This document shows positions 5,386 to 9,952 of a DNA stretch of 9,952 nucleotides, piece by piece. Each line of letters begins with the position of its first letter. The first letter of the stretch is position 1. Below the pieces are notes generated by a model. That model did not search any database. It was not told where the DNA came from and saw only the letters and a list, made by a program, of their open reading frames with translations. The position numbers and the translations under genes are program-made. The stretch is from NCBI GenBank assembly GCA_051001995.1, contig JBPCMT010000173.1:1-9952 (forward strand), given 5' to 3'. Source of the stretch: CAWEHQ01 sp051001995. GTDB taxonomy: Bacteria; Actinomycetota; Thermoleophilia; Solirubrobacterales; Thermoleophilaceae.

Positions 5386-7411
5386 GGGTGCCCGGTCCCC
5401 TGGTCGGCCAGGCCTTGTCGGGGGCGCGCCGCAGCCGCTCGAGCGTCAGCGACAGTGCATCGACCTCCAGCGCATCGACGCCCTGTGCCGAGAGGCGCCG
5501 CCACAGCTGGTCGCGGACCGCGACCGGCGCCGAGGAGAGCAGGTACGCCCCGATCCCGGCGTCACCGTCCCCGGGCGCCCCAATTCCGCCCACGTGCCGC
5601 AGCACCCCCACGAACCGCGACTCGAGCTCGCGGCGCGGGACCCCGACCAGCGGCGCGACGTCCTGCGGTGGGCGCCGGTGGCGCACCAGCAGCTCCAGCA
5701 TCGCGCGCTGGGGCTCGTCGAGCCCGTCCAGCTTCACGCCGCCGTTCGCGCTCGAAGAGCGGCTCGGCAAGGCGGCCGCCGCGAAGCTCCGCAGCGGGGC
5801 CATGTGGGCCCGCGGCACGACGCCGGTCGCCGCGAGCAGCAGCGGGTAGGCGAGCAGCGCGGCGATGTCGACGACCACGGCGACCGCTCCCTCCAGCTCG
5901 AGCACCTTGGTCACGGCGTAGCAGCCGGCCGCGATCGCCACGCCGCCGAGGATCCGACCGAGGGCGAACGGAATCGGCTCGCGGCCGAGCTGTGACCGAA
6001 GCGACATCACGACCGCGGCGGCCAGGAAGGCGGCGACCACCGCGAGCGCCGCCCCGTAGGTGTCGAGCGGCGGGATCAGGAGGATGCACGCCGCGACGAA
6101 CACGACCGCGGCCGCCACCGAGAGCCACACGTACCAGAGCCACCGCTGCGGGAACTTCGCCGACCGTCGCAGCACCCGGAACCAGCCCCGCAGCAGGAAG
6201 CCGAGCCCGATCAGGGGGATCAACGGCGCGGCGTCGGCGTAGGCCCCCGGCGCGATGCGCACGAGCAGATCGGCTCCGACGGCGAGCCCGAGGAAAATCC
6301 CGATCGCCGCGAGCGCGAAGTACGTGGCGAGCACGCCCGCGGCGGCCATCTTTCCGCGCTCGGCCTCGACCGCGCCGTAGATCGGCTCCCTGCGAAGCGG
6401 CCCCCAGGCGGTGATGAATGCCGTCACCGGCAGCGAGGCCACCGCCGCCACCCCGGTCGCGATGCGAAAGAAGCCGGCGTCTGCCGCGCTCGCGTACTGG
6501 CCGAGGAAGAAGACGCCGCCGTTCGCGATCACCCAGAGCGAGACGATCAATGGCGCGTAGCGCATCCCGAGGCGAGCGATGTTGCGGACGTCGTTCGCGC
6601 CCAGGGCGAAGGTGAAGCTGCGCCTCACCGCGACGAGCGCGAGCAGCGCGGCCGCCCCCGCCCCGATCGCCAGCCCGAGGACCGCGGCCTCGACGGTGGG
6701 ATCGATCGCGACGAGCGGGACGGTCGCCACGAGCACCAGCAGCGGGCGGGCGAGGCTCACCACCACGAACGTCTGTGGCCGCCGCTCGCGGCGAGGGATC
6801 GCGCCCGCCAGCATCCAGATCGCCGTGGCAGCGCCGGCCGCGCCCGCCAGCAGCGCGAGCCGTCCCTCGCCCGCTCCGGTGAGCAGCTCCGCGAGCGGCC
6901 CGGCGAGGGCGGCGACGACGAGCGTGCCGACCAGCGCGATCAGGGCGACGAAGACGACCGCGCTGCCCAGCGCCCGGCGCTTGTCCTCGGCGCTTGCCAT
7001 CTTGCCGTCGGACGAGTCGGCGTCGTCATCATCATCGTCGTCGTCGCCGCCCGCGCCGAAGACCCAGAGCAGGCTGCCGCGGACCCACCCGAGCGTGTAG
7101 AGGACGCTCAGGAGGCCCGTGAAGAAGTAGTAGAGCGCGTACTGCCCGAACGTCGCCGGGTCGAGGAACCGGGTCAGGACGGCCAGCGACACCAGGCCGA
7201 GCAGGAGCGATCCCCCCTGGCCGGCCCCGTAGATGCCGGTGTGACGCCCGACGCGAGCGCCGAACTGGCCGAGCGCCGTCGGCGCCCGCTTCTTCCGTTT
7301 CCGCCGCTTGCCGCCGCGACCGCCCCCGCGGCCCTTCGCCGGGCGTCCGAGCAGGCGCCTCAGATGCTGTCGAAACCACCGGCGTATACGCTTGATGCTC
7401 ACCGGGTGCAT
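5378..7411 (-). CDS. Oligosaccharide flippase (Wzx/MATE-like) with fused C-terminal HTH-like domain
   Basis: 677 residues. The core (about 50-545) has a dozen or more hydrophobic helices and starts IYGAGQGGSLLLGLVSLAVLTRFL-like, with the 'LdPatfGqYalyyf' signature of polysaccharide flippases; it should move lipid-linked glycans to the outer face. Three additions are unusual. Residues 1-42 hold 19 Lys/Arg. Residues 123-130 are eight consecutive Asp in the loop after the second or third helix. Residues about 556-677 are soluble: 564-609 resembles a sigma region-4-type helix-turn-helix (QDVAPLVGVPRRELESRF), followed by a helical segment ending DKAWP. No Shine-Dalgarno is seen before the ATG at 7411; a GTG at 7402 (codon 4) is an alternative start. 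First gene of a two-gene operon with the Wzy_C protein. Confidence 0.88.
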   Translation of the reverse strand: MHPVSIKRIRRWFRQHLRRLLGRPAKGRGGGRGGKRRKRKKRAPTALGQFGARVGRHTGIYGAGQGGSLLLGLVSLAVLTRFLDPATFGQYALYYFFTGLLSVLYTLGWVRGSLLWVFGAGGDDDDDDDDADSSDGKMASAEDKRRALGSAVVFVALIALVGTLVVAALAGPLAELLTGAGEGRLALLAGAAGAATAIWMLAGAIPRRERRPQTFVVVSLARPLLVLVATVPLVAIDPTVEAAVLGLAIGAGAAALLALVAVRRSFTFALGANDVRNIARLGMRYAPLIVSLWVIANGGVFFLGQYASAADAGFFRIATGVAAVASLPVTAFITAWGPLRREPIYGAVEAERGKMAAAGVLATYFALAAIGIFLGLAVGADLLVRIAPGAYADAAPLIPLIGLGFLLRGWFRVLRRSAKFPQRWLWYVWLSVAAAVVFVAACILLIPPLDTYGAALAVVAAFLAAAVVMSLRSQLGREPIPFALGRILGGVAIAAGCYAVTKVLELEGAVAVVVDIAALLAYPLLLAATGVVPRAHMAPLRSFAAAALPSRSSSANGGVKLDGLDEPQRAMLELLVRHRRPPQDVAPLVGVPRRELESRFVGVLRHVGGIGAPGDGDAGIGAYLLSSAPVAVRDQLWRRLSAQGVDALEVDALSLTLERLRRAPDKAWPTRGPGTRE
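7022..7045 (-). repeat. Trinucleotide tract encoding eight aspartates in the flippase
   Basis: Eight in-frame GAC/GAT codons in a row. On the plus strand these read as GTC x2, ATC x3, GTC x3. The tract lies in a loop between predicted membrane helices (residues 123-130) and continues as Ala-Asp and an acidic/Ser stretch. Changes in copy number would stay in frame. Confidence 0.85.
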
Positions 7412-7476
7412 GGTAGGACCGCCCCAGGCCGTAGCGTCGTCTGCGGGCCCGTGTGCGCCGGTCCTGAGCGGAGTAC
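7412..7476. promoter_or_regulatory. Divergent promoter region, flippase operon versus sulfotransferase operon
   Basis: This 65-bp gap must hold or abut promoters for both operons. It contains a 7-bp inverted repeat, AGGACCG (7415-7421) and CGGTCCT (7459-7465), with arms about four helical turns apart: a candidate operator or looping site. On the plus strand TAGCGT (7432-7437) is a weak -10-like hexamer, and GGAG (7470-7473) is a Shine-Dalgarno three bases before the sulfotransferase ATG, slightly close. No strong -35 is seen on either strand. Confidence 0.4.
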
Positions 7477-8397
7477 ATGACGCCCACTAGCAATCCGTTT
7501 CCAGAACCGATCTTCATCGGCGGGTTCGGCCGCAGCGGCACGCACGCGATCGGGCCGCTGGTCGCCGCTGACCCCCGCTACCACCTCGTGGCCACCGAGG
7601 CGCGCTTCCACGCCGTGCAGGGCGGCCTGCCCGACCTCCTCGACGGGCGGACGACGCTCGAGAGCTTCCTCGAAGGCTGCCGCGGGGCGTGGTGGAAGCG
7701 CGGGTTCATGCGCCCGCAGGGGCTGCACCGTCTGGTCCAGCGCGACGAGCTCGAGGCGGCGATCGAGGCGTTTCGGGCGGACTACGCGGGCGACCCGTGG
7801 GAGGCGAGCCGGCTCCTCGTGCGGCGCGTGATCGACCCGGGCGCCGCGCGCGAGGGTAAGCCGAGCTGGGTCGAGCTGACCGGCCGCAGCGTCATCTACG
7901 CGCCCACCCTGTTGCGCCTGTTCCCACGCGCGCGCTTCATCAACATGGTCCGCGACGGCCGCGCGATCGCGGGAGGTCACGTCAAGAAGATCGACATGAC
8001 CGACGACCCCATGCACGCGCTCGCAAAATGGGAGCGCATGGTTCGCGCCTCCCACGAGGGGATTCGCGCCGTGCCCGAGGACGCTGCGCTCGTCGTCCAT
8101 CTCGACGACCTCGTCGCCCGCGACCGCGAGGCCACCTTCGGGCGGATCGTCGAGTTCCTCGAAGTCGAGGACGACGCGCCGATGCGCCGGTGGTTCGAGA
8201 AGAAGATCTCGGCCGATCGCGCCCACGTCGGTCAGTGGCGCGAGCGCATGCCCCCGCCCGAGGCGCGCCGCGTCAACCGCCGCTACCGCAAGATGATCCG
8301 CGAGCTGCACCGCGACGGGATCTGGTGGGCGCCCGCTCCTGAGGACGACGGGCTCCGCGTCGGGCCGCTGCGCATCCCGACCTCGGTCCGGCCGTGA
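7477..8397 (+). CDS. Sulfotransferase family protein, tandem copy 1
   Basis: 306-residue cytosolic PAPS-dependent sulfotransferase, expected to move sulfate from PAPS to a hydroxyl or amine of a glycan or other acceptor. The 5'-phosphosulfate loop is GRSGTH at 18-23, right after the first strand (PEPIFIGG). The 3'-phosphate strand/loop is FINMVRDGRA at 154-163 with R159. The family serine usually eight residues after that Arg is Gly167 here. VHLDDLVARDREATFGRIV matches the later 'YEDLvadpeatl..' block. The C-terminus is well conserved with the next two genes (RRVNRRYRKMIRELHRDGIWWAP). Start ATG 7477 is supported by a GGAG three bases upstream and by alignment with the paralogues. First of three abutting copies, divergent from the flippase. 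The substrate is unknown; a surface glycan is inferred from neighbours. Confidence 0.9.
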   Translation: MTPTSNPFPEPIFIGGFGRSGTHAIGPLVAADPRYHLVATEARFHAVQGGLPDLLDGRTTLESFLEGCRGAWWKRGFMRPQGLHRLVQRDELEAAIEAFRADYAGDPWEASRLLVRRVIDPGAAREGKPSWVELTGRSVIYAPTLLRLFPRARFINMVRDGRAIAGGHVKKIDMTDDPMHALAKWERMVRASHEGIRAVPEDAALVVHLDDLVARDREATFGRIVEFLEVEDDAPMRRWFEKKISADRAHVGQWRERMPPPEARRVNRRYRKMIRELHRDGIWWAPAPEDDGLRVGPLRIPTSVRP

Positions 8398-9311
8398 TGG
8401 GCGAGTCCTACCCGGAGCCGATCTTCGTCGGCGGCGTCGGCCGCAGCGGCACCCATGCGATGGGGCGGCTGGTGGCGGCGCACCCTCGCTACCACCTGAT
8501 CCGAACCGAGGCGCGCTTTCACGCGAGCCCCGGCGGCCTGCCCGACCTGCTCGAGGGACGGGTCGAGATGGCGCCGTTCCTCGCGCGGATGCGTGGCAAC
8601 TGGTGGAAGCGCGGGTACGGCCAGGGCCAGGGCCTCCAGCGGCTCGTAGACGAGCAGCAGCGCGAGGTTGCCCTGCGGGCGTTCGAGCGCGAGTTCGAGG
8701 AAGACCCCTGGGAGGCGAGCCGGCGGCTGATCCGCGCGCTGCTCGACCCGCCCGCCGAGCGCGACGGCAAGCCCAGCTGGGTGGAGGTCACGGGGCAGGC
8801 GATCGAGCAGGCGGCGCTCCTGCTGAGGCTGCTCCCGCGCGCGCGGTTCATCAACATGGTCCGCGACGGCCGCGCGGTGGTGGCCGGGATGCTGAAGAAG
8901 GTCAACATGACCGACGACCCGATGCAGGCGCTCGCCAAGTGGGAGTCGATGGTCCGCTCCTCCCACGCGGCGATGAGCGCCGTCCCGAGCGACGCGATCC
9001 TGATCGTGCAGCTCGACGACCTGACGGCGCTGGACCGCGAGCGCTCGTTCGAGCGTGTCGTCGAGTTCCTCGAGGTCGATGACGACGCTCCCCTGCGCAA
9101 GTACTTCAACCGCCGCATCTCGGCGGAGGCGGCGAACGTCGGACGCTGGCGGCTGCGGATGGCGCCCCAGGACGCGCGCCGCGTGGACCGCCGCTACCGC
9201 AAGGTGGTCCGGGCGCTTCACCGCGACGGGGTCTGGTGGGCGCCGGAGCCCGAGGACGAGGGCATTCGGATCGGCCCGGTCCGCATCCCCATCTCGGTCA
9301 AGGCGTCGTAG
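8394..9311 (+). CDS. Sulfotransferase family protein, tandem copy 2
   Basis: 305 residues if the GTG at 8394 is used; the next codon is an ATG (8397), and either start overlaps the previous stop (GTGATG), by four bases or one. The ATG would give the more ordinary N-terminus MGESYPEP. It aligns without gaps to copy 1 from PEPIF to the C-terminus, and clearly more than half of residues are identical by eye. The PAPS motifs are GRSGTH (16-21) and FINMVRDGRA (152-161, R157), again with Gly (165) in place of the usual Ser. The block DLTALDRERSFERVVEFLEV and the WWAPEPEDEG tail are shared. No clear Shine-Dalgarno; translation is probably coupled to copy 1. Its divergence from copy 1 is greatest in the segments 52-75 and 120-145, where acceptor contacts could lie, suggesting different substrates or positions. 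Confidence 0.9.
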   Translation: MMGESYPEPIFVGGVGRSGTHAMGRLVAAHPRYHLIRTEARFHASPGGLPDLLEGRVEMAPFLARMRGNWWKRGYGQGQGLQRLVDEQQREVALRAFEREFEEDPWEASRRLIRALLDPPAERDGKPSWVEVTGQAIEQAALLLRLLPRARFINMVRDGRAVVAGMLKKVNMTDDPMQALAKWESMVRSSHAAMSAVPSDAILIVQLDDLTALDRERSFERVVEFLEVDDDAPLRKYFNRRISAEAANVGRWRLRMAPQDARRVDRRYRKVVRALHRDGVWWAPEPEDEGIRIGPVRIPISVKAS

Positions 9312-9952
9312 GTGGCGGCGGCGGGCGGCGGCTTCCCCGAGCCGGTGTTCGTGGGCGGCAGCGCGCGCAGCGGCACCCACGCGCTCGGGCGCCTGGTGGC
9401 CGCCGACCCGCGCTACCACCTGATTGGCACCGAGGCGCGCTTTCACTCGTTCAAGGAGGGGCTGCCGGACCTGCTCGCGGGCGAGGTCGTGATCGACCGG
9501 TTCCTCGAGCTCCTTCGCGGGCACTGGTGGCGACGCGGCTACCGCGACTCGCAGGGGCTTCATCGGATCGCGGACGAGGCGCAGCGAGACGGCGCGCTGG
9601 AGCGCTTCAAGCGCGACTATGCGGAAGACCCGTGGGGCGCGAGCAGGGTCCTCGTCCGGGCGATCCTCGACCCGGCGGCTCAGCGCGAGGGCAAACCGGC
9701 CTGGGTCGAGGTGACGGGCTGGAACGTCCAGAGCGCCCCCACGCTCCTGCGCCTGTTCCCGGACGCCCGCTTCGTGAACATGGTCCGGGACGGGCGCGCC
9801 GTCGTGGCCGGGCACCTGAGGAAGAAGAGCCTCACCGACGATCCGGAGGAGGCACTGCTCCACTGGCGGCGGCGGATCCGCGCCGCCGACGCCGCGATGC
9901 GCCGGCTGCCGCCGGGCCGGGCGCTGATCGTCCACCTCGACGACCTGGTGGC
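9312..9952 (+). CDS. Sulfotransferase family protein, tandem copy 3, C-terminus beyond window edge
   Basis: GTG start at 9312 directly follows the TAG of copy 2 with no spacer. The frame is open to the right edge, giving 213 residues of an expected ~305. It begins VAAAGGGFPEPVFVGGSARSGTHALG and aligns without gaps to copies 1 and 2. The 5'-phosphosulfate loop reads ARSGTH (18-23) where the others have GRSGTH. The 3' block is FVNMVRDGRAVVAG (R159), with Gly at 167. The sequence ends inside IVHLDDLVA. AAGG at 9300-9303, eight bases upstream, is a possible ribosome site inside copy 2. It is more diverged than copies 1 and 2 are from each other, especially after residue 170 (RKKSLTDDPEEALLHWRRRI). 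More copies or other glycan genes may follow outside the window. Confidence 0.88.
   Translation, partial: MAAAGGGFPEPVFVGGSARSGTHALGRLVAADPRYHLIGTEARFHSFKEGLPDLLAGEVVIDRFLELLRGHWWRRGYRDSQGLHRIADEAQRDGALERFKRDYAEDPWGASRVLVRAILDPAAQREGKPAWVEVTGWNVQSAPTLLRLFPDARFVNMVRDGRAVVAGHLRKKSLTDDPEEALLHWRRRIRAADAAMRRLPPGRALIVHLDDLV

Larger units (their letters stand above)
7477..9952 (+). repeat. Tandem gene array of three sulfotransferase paralogues
   Basis: Three consecutive copies of about 918 bp, joined with 4-bp or 1-bp overlap and 0-bp spacing, and alignable without gaps. Copies 1 and 2 share an identical 30-bp stretch over the 3'-phosphate motif (7936-7965 and 8847-8876). This indicates local duplication followed by divergence. 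Confidence 0.85.

Noticed and set aside
4972..6414. 480-codon plus-strand frame across the flippase/polymerase junction
   Set aside because: The translation is mostly Arg, Pro and Ala without domain structure and is antisense to two membrane proteins with recognisable motifs.
7022..7045. Possible frameshift or misassembly at the trinucleotide tract
   Set aside because: The flippase frame continues with normal membrane helices on both sides, so the tract is a genuine in-frame insertion as far as the sequence shows.
8283..9935. 550-codon open frame on the minus strand across the sulfotransferase array
   Set aside because: It lies fully antisense to three frames with clear PAPS motifs, its translation is a low-complexity run of His, Arg, Asp, Val and Ala, and such frames are common shadows in GC-rich DNA.

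Overview
The window is GC-rich bacterial DNA, about 70% or more by eye. Coding is dense, GTG starts are frequent, gaps are short and long antisense shadow frames are common. These traits, together with the protein types, suggest a high-GC actinobacterium. A small secreted/anchored protein with an 'SPSESVYGIPLEEARRDAAP' segment makes me think of Thermoleophilia (Solirubrobacterales-like), but that is a guess from memory. There is no rRNA, tRNA, CRISPR array, transposase or other mobile element that I can recognise.

Layout, left to right. (1) Bases 1-1541, minus strand: the N-terminal ~513 codons of an acetoacetate-CoA ligase, cut by the left window edge. A strong hairpin or palindrome sits directly against its start codon. 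(2) Bases 1689-2132, minus strand: an unrecognised small protein with an N-terminal signal peptide and a C-terminal membrane helix. (3) Bases 2153-3400, plus strand: a GT4-type, WbuB-like glycosyltransferase, divergent from gene 2 with only 20 bp between the start codons. (4) Bases 3346-7411, minus strand: a two-gene operon. An oligosaccharide flippase (Wzx/MATE-like) comes first, followed with an 8-bp overlap by an O-antigen ligase/polymerase (Wzy_C) protein with a C-terminal TPR-like tail. The polymerase gene converges on the glycosyltransferase gene and overlaps its 3' end by 55 bp. (5) Bases 7477-9952, plus strand: three tandem, abutting, clearly paralogous sulfotransferases, the third cut by the right edge. 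They are divergent from the flippase across a 65-bp gap.

Together genes 3-8 look like the edge of a cell-surface glycan locus. A glycosyltransferase builds a lipid-linked unit, sulfotransferases may decorate it using PAPS in the cytosol, the flippase moves it outward, and the Wzy_C protein polymerises or transfers it. A sulfated surface polysaccharide or glycoprotein is the simplest reading, but no substrate can be read from sequence alone. The acetoacetate-CoA ligase is probably an unrelated metabolic neighbour.

Most unusual points: the tandem sulfotransferase triplet, with glycine in place of the usual 3'-phosphate-binding serine in all three; the flippase, with a polybasic N-terminus, an eight-aspartate loop encoded by a trinucleotide repeat, and a fused C-terminal helix-turn-helix-like domain; and the very tight divergent and convergent gene junctions.
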